5,087 nt of DNA from Melioribacter roseus (GTDB taxonomy: Bacteria; Bacteroidota; Ignavibacteria; Ignavibacteriales; Melioribacteraceae). This document shows, piece after piece, positions 1 to 4,830 of the stretch (positions are counted from its first letter, which is position 1; every line of letters starts with the position of its first letter). The stretch is from positions 1-5,087 of the forward strand of contig DYHC01000176.1 of NCBI GenBank assembly GCA_020724325.1, in the 5' to 3' direction. A program made the translations under genes and the position numbers. Under the pieces are notes generated by a model, which saw only the letters and a list, made by a program, of their open reading frames with translations, had not been told where the DNA came from and did no database searches.

Positions 1-143
1 CGGCTATTGCAGTTACTGTTTCATTTTCCAATCCTATGAACTTCCATTGTTCAATATCACTCGGAGGTTCAACAGAATTATCTTTACAACTGAATCATAA
101 TAAATGTTAATAGTATAAAATGAGTTATCATAAAAAATTTCAT
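1..143 (-). pseudogene. 5' part of a probable lipoprotein gene, frameshifted and cut by the window edge
   Basis: On the minus strand an ATG at 143-141 follows an SD-like AGGA (plus-strand 149-152, 5-base spacer). It opens a 19-codon frame, MKFFMITHFILLTFIMIQL, ending at a TAA (86-84). This looks like a lipoprotein signal peptide: a charged start and a hydrophobic core. The expected continuation is one base out of register. From base 94 down, another frame is open to the window edge and reads FSCKDNSVEPP..., then IEQWKFIGLENETVTAIA. FSC followed by polar residues is what a lipobox cysteine and mature N-terminus look like in this bacterial group. The second frame has a stop (97-95) directly before FSC and no start of its own. 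The simplest reading is one gene with a single-base frameshift near 91-98, either real decay or an assembly error. The W-x-x-IGLENETVTAIA stretch recalls the opening of BNR/sortilin-type beta-propeller repeats, but too little is present to name a family. Confidence 0.5.
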
Positions 144-174
144 CGCTTTCCTATCTCTAAAAATTTGTCTTCAA

Positions 175-187
175 AATGGTAACCATT
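175..187. promoter_or_regulatory. 13-base perfect dyad, possible operator
   Basis: The sequence AATGGT-A-ACCATT is a perfect inverted repeat around one central base. It lies 32 bases upstream of the lipoprotein start on the minus strand, where a repressor or activator could act on that gene or on the divergent pair. No regulator is encoded beside it, so an operator role is inference from symmetry and position only. Confidence 0.25.
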
Positions 188-209
188 AAATAAGGACAAT
201 TGCTATAAT

Positions 210-224
210 AGTAAATGATTTACT
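210..224. promoter_or_regulatory. 15-base perfect dyad, possible operator
   Basis: AGTAAAT-G-ATTTACT is a perfect inverted repeat with a single central base, long enough to be unlikely by chance in 136 bases of intergenic DNA even at high AT. A TATAAT hexamer at 204-209 abuts it on the plus strand, but I see no convincing -35 partner for that hexamer. The dyad could be a binding site for a dimeric regulator of either divergent gene. That role is inferred. Confidence 0.3.
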
Positions 225-230
225 TGCTTG

Positions 231-248
231 CCCGGTTAATTACCCGGG
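231..248. promoter_or_regulatory. GC-rich near-palindrome CCCGG..TAATTA..CCGGG upstream of the plus-strand promoter
   Basis: CCCGG-T-TAATTA-C-CCGGG is an 18-base palindrome broken by one mismatched pair. It can also be read as a direct repeat, CCGGTTA and CCGGGTTA. It stands out as GC-rich in an AT-rich spacer and sits 20 bases before the TATCTTTG box, covering the region where a -33 element would be. An operator or activator site is plausible. A terminator is less likely: there is no T-tract, and no gene in this window ends just upstream on the plus strand. Confidence 0.3.
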
Positions 249-268
249 TTAGTACCGATGCTCTTTGT

Positions 269-276
269 TATCTTTG
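269..276 (+). promoter_or_regulatory. TANNTTTG-type promoter box (TATCTTTG) at the methyltransferase start
   Basis: TATCTTTG matches exactly the -7 element TANNTTTG known from Bacteroidota housekeeping sigma promoters. A matching -33 TTTG at the usual 19-21 base distance is not present. The ATG at 280 lies only 3 bases after the box, so transcription from it would begin at or very near the start codon and give a leaderless mRNA. This agrees with the lack of any SD before 280. It also argues against the in-frame TTG at 265, which would put the promoter inside the gene. Confidence 0.45.
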
Positions 277-279
277 CAT

Positions 280-999
280 ATGGAAAAATCAGATATAATT
301 TTACTACCCGGTTTAAATAGACAGGTGAGATTTCTTATTCAGAAATTAATCGGAAAGAACCTGCTAAATGTTCTTGTAATTGGCTCATTCAGCGAACTGG
401 CTGCTAAAAAAATCGAAGCTAAATTCGGCTCTAATATTGAGATTATAGTTGAGGATTATGATTCGCTGATTAACTCAAAATATATAATACGTAATTCACC
501 AAAGATAAATGTAAAGTTGATGAGTTACGATTCTACAGATTACCCCGATAACCATTTCGATTTAGTATATGCACAGGCATCTGTTTCGCTTTCTAAAAGA
601 AACAAAATAATAAAAGAAATAAAACGAATTCTTTTGCCCGGCGGTTACTTTTGTGTTAGTGAAATTGTTTCGCTTGAAAAAAGCGTTCCTCGTTTTGTAA
701 ATGATATTTATAATAATTCCGATCTCCTCCCATTGTTCAAGGACGATATTGAAAGATATTACGAGGCAAGAAAGTTTAATATAATTGCCAAAGAAAATCT
801 TTCGTCCACTCTAAAAGAATACTTTACGACCTCGCTGGAAACATATAACAGAATTGACGACAAACTACAAAGCCATGAAAAGAGTTATTATAAAAAAGTG
901 GCTAATAAAATTAAGCACGAATCGAACGCCTATCTAAAACTTGGAGCCGATAAATACATAGGACTAATTTCACTGCTTATGACGAAGGAGAAGAATTGA
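280..999 (+). CDS. Class I SAM-dependent methyltransferase-like protein with degenerate motif I
   Basis: The protein has 239 residues from the ATG at 280. That start was chosen over an in-frame TTG at 265 because a promoter-like TATCTTTG overlaps the extra codons. The fold is recognisable as Methyltransf_11-like: strand 1 and loop at residues 30-40 (NVLVIGSFSEL), strand 2 ending in acidic E58/D59, the D84-x-x-D-Y-P-D-N-H-F-D-L-V-Y segment at 84-97, and the loop LLPGGYFCVSEI at 118-129. The layout of the last segment and the following helices resembles UbiE/ArsM-type enzymes. The arsenite-binding cysteines of ArsM are absent: only Cys125 is present. Motif I has a single glycine (VIGSFSE) where active enzymes usually carry GxGxG, so SAM binding may be weak or lost. 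The lysine-rich C-terminal part (about 180-239) is helical and unassigned. The stop overlaps the TTG start of the rlmD-like gene, implying co-transcription and coupled translation. The substrate is unknown, and a non-catalytic role is possible. Confidence 0.7.
   Translation: MEKSDIILLPGLNRQVRFLIQKLIGKNLLNVLVIGSFSELAAKKIEAKFGSNIEIIVEDYDSLINSKYIIRNSPKINVKLMSYDSTDYPDNHFDLVYAQASVSLSKRNKIIKEIKRILLPGGYFCVSEIVSLEKSVPRFVNDIYNNSDLLPLFKDDIERYYEARKFNIIAKENLSSTLKEYFTTSLETYNRIDDKLQSHEKSYYKKVANKIKHESNAYLKLGADKYIGLISLLMTKEKN
985..990 (+). promoter_or_regulatory. Ribosome binding site AAGGAG fixing the TTG start of the rlmD-like gene
   Basis: AAGGAG lies within the last codons of the upstream gene, 5 bases before a TTG at 996. 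The TTG overlaps the upstream TGA as TTGA. The strong SD at correct spacing, and the lack of an ATG that would keep the N-terminal TRAM domain, support TTG as the true start. Confidence 0.65.
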
Positions 1000-2435
1000 A
1001 AAAGGGAGACCTTTTGGAACTGGAAATTACCGGTTATGCATTCAAAGGAAAAGGCGTTGCAAAAATTATTAAAGAAGTTCTGTCTCAGAATAACGGACCC
1101 CAAAAATTTGTTCTCTTTGTTAATGGAACATACCCGGGCGATAAAGTAATTGCACAGATTGGCAAAGTAAGAAAGTCCTATGCAGAAGCGCGTGTAAAAG
1201 AGTTTATTAAAAAATCTGATTTAAGGATAGAGCCGAGTTGTAAATACTTTGGAACATGCGGCGGATGCCAGCAGCAGGATCTGCTTTATGAGTATCAGCT
1301 TAAATTTAAGGAAGAGCAGGTAAAGGATATATTTGAAAGAATTGGCGGATTGAAAAACTTTGAACTCCTCCCCATCATACCATGCAATAAGGTCTTCTAT
1401 TACCGGAACAAAATGGAATTTTCTTTTGAAAGGAAGCGGTGGTTGTCAGGGCACGAGGTCAGTTCTATGCAGGAAATTAAGGATAAGGATTTTGCGCTGG
1501 GTTTTCATATACCGGGTTTTTATGATAAAGTTTTAGACATTGATGAGTGTTTCCTTCAGTCGGAATTGAGTAACAGCATTTTGAATTTTACACGGTTTTT
1601 CTTTAAAAACCGGAGTATTTCGATCTATTCTACACAAAATCATGAAGGTTTTTTAAGAAATCTAGTAATTCGTCAGTCTGAAAATAATAATGAATTAATG
1701 ATCAATTTAGTTACTTCGGAAGAGAGTGAACGCTTGTTCATAGAATATGCAAATGAACTTACAAATCAGTTTCCCCAGATATCAACCATCATAAATAATA
1801 TCAATCTTAAAAAAGCTCAGGTTGCTGTTGGTGACTACGAGAAGGTATATACTGGTTCTGGTTATATAAACGATTGTATCGGAAAGTGGAATTTCAGGAT
1901 TAGCGCAAACTCGTTTTTCCAAACCAATACTTCACAGGCAGAGAAGTTATACGTTACCGCACAAGAGTTTGCACGGTTTAATGGCGGGGAAATTGTCTAC
2001 GATCTTTATTCCGGAGCCGGAACAATTCCAATTTTTATTTCTGAAAATGTAAAACAGATTTTCGGATTCGAAAGCGTTGAAGCAGCTATTTCCGATGCTA
2101 AGGTTAACATAGAACTTAACAATGTTAAAAATTTTACGCCGATACTGACAGACCTAAATAAATCTTTCTTGCCGGTAATAAAAAATTTATCCCTACCCAA
2201 ACCTGACGTTGTTATAACCGATCCTCCACGAAGCGGTATGAATCCTAAAATAGTAACCGATCTATTGAAATTAGGTCCCGCAAAAATAATTTACATCAGC
2301 TGTAACCCGTCTACCCAGGCAAGGGATGTTAAATTACTTGTTGAAGGAGGATTTGAACTAGTTAAAGTTTGCCCCGTGGATATGTTCCCGCATACATATC
2401 ACATAGAAAATGTTGCGCTGTTGATAAAAAAATAA
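996..2435 (+). CDS. rlmD: 23S rRNA (uracil-C5)-methyltransferase, RlmD/RumA family
   Basis: The protein has 479 residues and starts at a TTG. The N-terminal part (about 1-75) is a TRAM RNA-binding domain. Next come the [4Fe-4S] ligands of the RumA group: Cys82, Cys88 and Cys91 in CKYFGTCGGCQQQ, with Cys185 in DIDECF as the likely fourth. The Rossmann methyltransferase domain shows FFQTN (307-311), the SAM loop DLYSGAGT (336-343), DPPRSG (409-414), the catalytic nucleophile Cys436 in YISCNPSTQARD, and the likely general base Glu471 in HIENVALL. All key residues are intact. Family members use SAM to methylate C5 of a uracil in rRNA; E. coli RlmD targets U1939 of 23S rRNA in the cytoplasm. The Fe-S set favours RlmD or the double-target RlmCD over the tRNA enzyme TrmA, but the exact uridine cannot be read from sequence. 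It is longer than the 433-residue E. coli protein, partly through an insertion in the TRAM region (about 25-40). It is the second gene of a two-gene unit. Confidence 0.9.
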   Translation: MKKGDLLELEITGYAFKGKGVAKIIKEVLSQNNGPQKFVLFVNGTYPGDKVIAQIGKVRKSYAEARVKEFIKKSDLRIEPSCKYFGTCGGCQQQDLLYEYQLKFKEEQVKDIFERIGGLKNFELLPIIPCNKVFYYRNKMEFSFERKRWLSGHEVSSMQEIKDKDFALGFHIPGFYDKVLDIDECFLQSELSNSILNFTRFFFKNRSISIYSTQNHEGFLRNLVIRQSENNNELMINLVTSEESERLFIEYANELTNQFPQISTIINNINLKKAQVAVGDYEKVYTGSGYINDCIGKWNFRISANSFFQTNTSQAEKLYVTAQEFARFNGGEIVYDLYSGAGTIPIFISENVKQIFGFESVEAAISDAKVNIELNNVKNFTPILTDLNKSFLPVIKNLSLPKPDVVITDPPRSGMNPKIVTDLLKLGPAKIIYISCNPSTQARDVKLLVEGGFELVKVCPVDMFPHTYHIENVALLIKK

Positions 2436-2469
2436 GTCCGGGCAGTATCAATTCTGGTAAGTAATAAAC

Positions 2470-2555
2470 TGAGACCAATGAAAAATATCGTTTGTCATTT
2501 CTCATCCCGCCTTGCGGGATTCGAAATAATACTTCTGAATTTTTCATAGGTCTCA
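2470..2555. repeat. 86-base nested fold-back element between convergent genes (MITE/REP-like or bidirectional terminator)
   Basis: Three nested inverted repeats share one centre. The outer arms, 2470-2486 and 2539-2555 (TGAGACCAATGAAAAAT and ATTTTTCATAGGTCTCA), are 17 bases with one mismatch. A middle pair, ATTTC at 2497-2501 with GAAAT at 2523-2527, is perfect. The core ATCCCGC-CTT-GCGGGAT at 2504-2520 is a perfect 7-base-pair stem with a three-base loop. The element fills most of the gap between the rlmD stop and the convergent DUF4252 stop and ends 2 bases before the latter. Its place suits a bidirectional terminator, but the core stem is not followed by a T-run on either strand. The long near-perfect outer arms are more like a small fold-back mobile or dispersed repeat. 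No transposase or clear target duplication is visible. Confidence 0.7.
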
Positions 2556-2557
2556 AA

Positions 2558-3097
2558 CTAATTCTTTTCAACAGCAGGTAGATTAAACTGTTTAGAAAGT
2601 TTTCCGATTGATTCGAGATCTATTTTACCAACAATATTCACAAAAGCTGCTCTTCCTTTACTATTAAGAGTTGTTATTACCAAGCCGCCGTATCCTCCGC
2701 CTTGAGCTGGCTTAACATATATGTTTGAGAGGTTCTCTTTACTGCGCGATTTAATAATGCGCATCCAATTTTTACCAAGCAGATCGCTGTCCATCGATTC
2801 AATTACTTTGCCGGCTTTATCAAAATCTTTTTCGTTTATCAAAAACTCCTGAACCCTTACAAGTTTTAATCCGCCCACAATATTGCTAATACCGTCTTCC
2901 TCATTACCTGTTATTCCGGCTACCATCTTTAGTAATTCTTCTTCCAGATAGACCTCATTTATCACTTCTCCGTTTTTTAAACTGGAAAATTCCGAAAAAT
3001 CAAAATAACCCGGATCTTTTTTTATATCTGTTTGCTGCGCAGATAAATATTGTGCGCTAATCAATAAAAACAATAAAATAAATTTTGCTGTTTTCAT
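2558..3097 (-). CDS. Exported DUF4252 protein, last gene of the ECF sigma operon
   Basis: The protein has 179 residues. A Sec signal peptide covers 1-20 (MKTAK, then a hydrophobic core FILLFLLISAQ, with likely cleavage after YLSA), so it acts outside the cytoplasm. There is no lipobox cysteine and no other membrane segment. Residues about 35-175 match the pattern I associate with DUF4252: an early helical part, the central GGLKLVRVQEF strand, a helix with WMRIIKSRSKENLSNIYVKP, a GGLVITTL strand and the closing AFVNIVGKIDLESIGKLSKQF segment. The molecular function of this family is unknown; members are often encoded beside ECF sigma factors in Bacteroidota. The start is supported by AAGGAG 7 bases upstream. 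The ATG overlaps the stop of the preceding gene as ATGA, so it is the third gene of the operon and presumably an output or feedback component of the same signalling system. The fold-back element begins 2 bases after its stop. Confidence 0.8.
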   Translation of the reverse strand: MKTAKFILLFLLISAQYLSAQQTDIKKDPGYFDFSEFSSLKNGEVINEVYLEEELLKMVAGITGNEEDGISNIVGGLKLVRVQEFLINEKDFDKAGKVIESMDSDLLGKNWMRIIKSRSKENLSNIYVKPAQGGGYGGLVITTLNSKGRAAFVNIVGKIDLESIGKLSKQFNLPAVEKN

Positions 3098-3645
3098 TTT
3101 GGTTCTCCTTTTATTAATAATCTGTTCACAATTTCAATTCCGCCGCTTATTGGTTTAACTACATATTCTTTTATTACTTCCTTTTCAAGTTTCTCTTTAG
3201 TTTCATTCATTATACTTCCGACTAGTCCCAAAGCATATCTTGCCTGTTCATTTGCTTGCATAATCTCTGTTTCTGTATATTGTTTTTGAAAAGGACGATT
3301 TAGAATAATTGAAAGGGTAACGGTAATAAACAATATTACAGTTATTGATACCGAGGCAGCTGGTTTGTTTATAATTATAGAAAAGAAATCTGTTAGAATA
3401 GAATTTTTTGTTTTGGGAACCGGATACTTATTCAATTTCAGATTAGACAATAATTCATCCGGGCACTCCGCTTCTAATGAATGAACAAATTGAGCAGTCT
3501 GTTTGTATTCTTCGAGTTCGAGTTTAATATTAGTATGTTTACGCGCCAGAAGGTGTACGTAAATTTTATCTAAAATACCAGCATCGCCGTAAGCAACCGC
3601 AATTATTTTCTTCTTTAAATCATTTTTTAATTCAAATGACTTCAT
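3094..3645 (-). CDS. Putative single-pass membrane anti-sigma factor
   Basis: The protein has 183 residues. A hydrophobic segment at about 95-115 (AASVSITVILFITVTLSIIL) is the only membrane span, giving a cytoplasmic N-terminal part of about 93 residues and an outer C-terminal part of about 68. That topology, and a gene directly after and overlapping an ECF sigma gene, point to an anti-sigma factor. I see no zinc-binding HxxxCxxC motif of the ZAS class, so recognition of the sigma factor must differ from the classic fold or be too diverged to see. The C-terminal part is an amphipathic, charged helix (about 125-165) ending in VKPISGGIEIVNRLL, perhaps a sensor or a contact for the DUF4252 protein. 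Its ATG lies inside the 3' end of the sigma gene (14-base overlap, another frame) behind only a distant AAAAGG, so translation probably depends on coupling. The function is inferred mainly from context and topology. Confidence 0.6.
   Translation of the reverse strand: MKSFELKNDLKKKIIAVAYGDAGILDKIYVHLLARKHTNIKLELEEYKQTAQFVHSLEAECPDELLSNLKLNKYPVPKTKNSILTDFFSIIINKPAASVSITVILFITVTLSIILNRPFQKQYTETEIMQANEQARYALGLVGSIMNETKEKLEKEVIKEYVVKPISGGIEIVNRLLIKGEPK
3105..3110 (-). promoter_or_regulatory. Ribosome binding site AAGGAG of the DUF4252 gene
   Basis: On the minus strand AAGGAG stands 7 bases before the ATG at 3097 and is embedded in the last codons of the anti-sigma gene. It is the strongest SD in the operon, so the exported product may be made in larger amounts than the two regulators. 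That last point is inference. Confidence 0.6.
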
Positions 3646-4165
3646 CTGTTCGATAACCTTTTAATTCTTTTTGCAAATATTTTCGTGCTCTTAGCAAATT
3701 TACTTTAACGGTGTTTAGAGGAATATCGAGCGATTTACTTATCTCTCTGTACTTAAGACCATTTATTTGGTATAAAATAAAAACACTTCTAAACTCCTCC
3801 GGCAATTTTTCTAATGCTCTTTTCACATTTGTCATCATCATATTTATATGGACGAGATTATGAGGGTTGTCTGATGAATTGTGCGCCGCGTAGCATTCTT
3901 CAAATTCATCATCAATTCCTGTTTCTCTTTTTTTTTGAGCTGAATTACGCCGCAGATAATCGATGCATAGATTATTCGTCGTTTTCATAATCCAGGTCTT
4001 GGCTGCAAACAAACTAAACCGATCCATGTTGTTCCATATTCTTATCATTACTTCCTGTGTAATGTCGTCAGCATCCATTTTATTTTTCAGCATATAACGT
4101 GAATAGGAATATATCTTATTTTTATATGTCTGGATTAAGTTACGGTATCTCTGTTCTTTAAGCAT
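3632..4165 (-). CDS. ECF-type RNA polymerase sigma-70 factor
   Basis: The protein has 177 residues, the usual size for an ECF sigma factor, with only regions 2 and 4. Region 2 covers about 10-76: DADDITQEVMIRIWNN (31-46) is the core-polymerase binding helix, and AKTWIMKTTNNLCIDYLRR (55-73) is the -10 recognition segment. A low-complexity linker follows (about 77-107). Region 4 covers about 112-168: ALEKLPEEFRSVFILYQINGLKYREISKSL, then the recognition helix IPLNTVKVNLLRARKYLQKEL, which reads the -35 element. It directs RNA polymerase to a small set of promoters, probably including its own (TGTAACA/CGTC just upstream). The ATG at 4165 has no SD, and the predicted mRNA leader is only about a dozen bases. 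It is the first gene of the operon and overlaps the anti-sigma gene by 14 bases, which favours balanced synthesis of the two proteins. The exact ECF subgroup cannot be assigned by eye. Confidence 0.93.
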   Translation of the reverse strand: MLKEQRYRNLIQTYKNKIYSYSRYMLKNKMDADDITQEVMIRIWNNMDRFSLFAAKTWIMKTTNNLCIDYLRRNSAQKKRETGIDDEFEECYAAHNSSDNPHNLVHINMMMTNVKRALEKLPEEFRSVFILYQINGLKYREISKSLDIPLNTVKVNLLRARKYLQKELKGYRTDEVI

Positions 4166-4183
4166 TATTTTTACAATATTAAG

Positions 4184-4210
4184 GACGAAGCAAAATAAAG
4201 AATTGTTACA
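4184..4210 (-). promoter_or_regulatory. Putative ECF-type promoter of the sigma operon (TGTAACA - 16 - CGTC)
   Basis: Read on the minus strand, TGTAACA (4210-4204) has the AAC core typical of ECF -35 elements. It is followed after 16 bases by CGTC (4187-4184), a common ECF -10 element. The predicted transcription start, about 7 bases further on near 4177, lies about a dozen bases before the sigma ATG at 4165. Spacing and position fit autoregulation by the sigma factor encoded downstream. No second copy was found before the divergent gene or elsewhere in the window by eye. Confidence 0.55.
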
Positions 4211-4230
4211 CTCTTAAGATAAATATTTTT

Positions 4231-4243
4231 AAAACCTGGTTTT
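4231..4243. promoter_or_regulatory. 13-base perfect dyad AAAACC-T-GGTTTT
   Basis: A perfect inverted repeat with one central base lies between the divergent sigma operon and the TPR-like gene, 21 bases upstream of the putative ECF -35 element and 44 bases before the ATG at 4288. Position allows an operator for either direction. It has no T-tract and a loop too small for a terminator. The role is unproven. Confidence 0.25.
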
Positions 4244-4287
4244 CCGGATAAATTAGCGCCGGGGATTAATCTAAAAAGAGAAATCTT

Positions 4288-4830
4288 ATGCAAAATGATC
4301 TTACTAAAAAGATAGAGTTTGCATTTCGCAATTCTAATTCGCCGGATGAATTATTCGACAGTTTCTCGGAAGCAGTAAAATTAAAAATAAACGATCTCTC
4401 CTTATATAAAATACTTTTGGCTAATCCGGCTCTTTCTGTTGACGAGATAAAAATGTATACCGGAAAATTATTGATAGAGATGCCGGAAGAACAATTTAAT
4501 ATAAGCATGTGGGCAGCAAAGATTTTCGAAAATAGACAGATTAGTTATGAGTTTATTGAAAACGCTATCCATTATTACAAAATTGCATTGGAATCTAATC
4601 CCTTCTCTCACGAACCTCTTCTGGAAATGATCAACCTGTATAACACCGAACTCAATTTAATTCATAATAAAAAAATTCTTGAGCTGGTTGACCAATTTAT
4701 TCCATCAGTAAATCTTAAAAGCAAAGTATACTACTCGCTGGCAGATCTTTACAAAAAAATAAACGATTTGAATAACGCATCAAGATATTTAGCCCTTGCC
4801 GGCAAGTCCGCCGAAAGGGAAAGTTCCTGA
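4288..4830 (+). CDS. Small TPR-like helical protein of unknown function
   Basis: The protein has 180 residues with no signal peptide, membrane span or cysteines, so it is probably cytoplasmic. It appears almost wholly alpha-helical. Two stretches resemble tetratricopeptide repeats: about 88-120 (FIENAIHYYKIALESNPFSH, then EPLLEMINLY) and about 145-175 (SKVYYSLADLYKKINDLNNASRYLALAG). The second has the Y-x-x-LA-x-LY pattern with a small-residue A-x-x-YL-x-LA second helix. The N-terminal 60 residues (helices with SPDELFDSFSEAV and LYKILLANPALSVDEIKMY) are not a clear repeat and belong to no family I can name. TPR folds bind proteins, and no catalytic motif is seen. The ATG is preceded by AAAGAG at about 9 bases, a weak SD; the frame has no better start. 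It is divergent from the ECF operon and shares its 122-base upstream region, but a functional link is not shown. Confidence 0.7.
   Translation: MQNDLTKKIEFAFRNSNSPDELFDSFSEAVKLKINDLSLYKILLANPALSVDEIKMYTGKLLIEMPEEQFNISMWAAKIFENRQISYEFIENAIHYYKIALESNPFSHEPLLEMINLYNTELNLIHNKKILELVDQFIPSVNLKSKVYYSLADLYKKINDLNNASRYLALAGKSAERESS

Noticed and set aside
204..209. Perfect TATAAT as a sigma-70 -10 box for the methyltransferase gene
   Set aside because: No -35 hexamer at proper spacing; in AT-rich intergenic DNA the hexamer alone is weak evidence, and the TATCTTTG box fits the start better.
265..279. Extension of the first methyltransferase to an in-frame TTG at 265
   Set aside because: The extra codons consist of the TATCTTTG promoter-like box and have no SD before them; the ATG at 280 is the better start.
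280..999. Arsenite methyltransferase ArsM
   Set aside because: Some sequence flavour is shared after motif III, but the catalytic cysteines are missing and motif I is degenerate; no arsenic genes are nearby.
2006..2200. Minus-strand open frame of 64 codons inside the rlmD-like gene
   Set aside because: It lies fully inside a well-conserved methyltransferase domain on the other strand; no SD and no recognisable product.
2504..2520. Core hairpin ATCCCGC-CTT-GCGGGAT as a plain rho-independent terminator
   Set aside because: No T-run follows it on either strand, and it is nested in longer inverted repeats, so it is reported as part of the fold-back element.
2362..2571. Minus-strand open frame of 69 codons across the end of the rlmD-like gene and the fold-back element
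   Set aside because: It overlaps the real 3' end of rlmD, the whole repeat and the end of the DUF4252 gene; its translation has no domain features and no SD supports its start.
3094..3645. ZAS (zinc-binding) anti-sigma domain in the membrane protein
   Set aside because: No HxxxCxxC motif; the only cysteine, at residue 61, has no partner at the right spacing.
4266..4508. Minus-strand open frame of 80 codons opposite the TPR-like gene
   Set aside because: It is antisense to a more plausible protein, with no SD and no recognisable domain.
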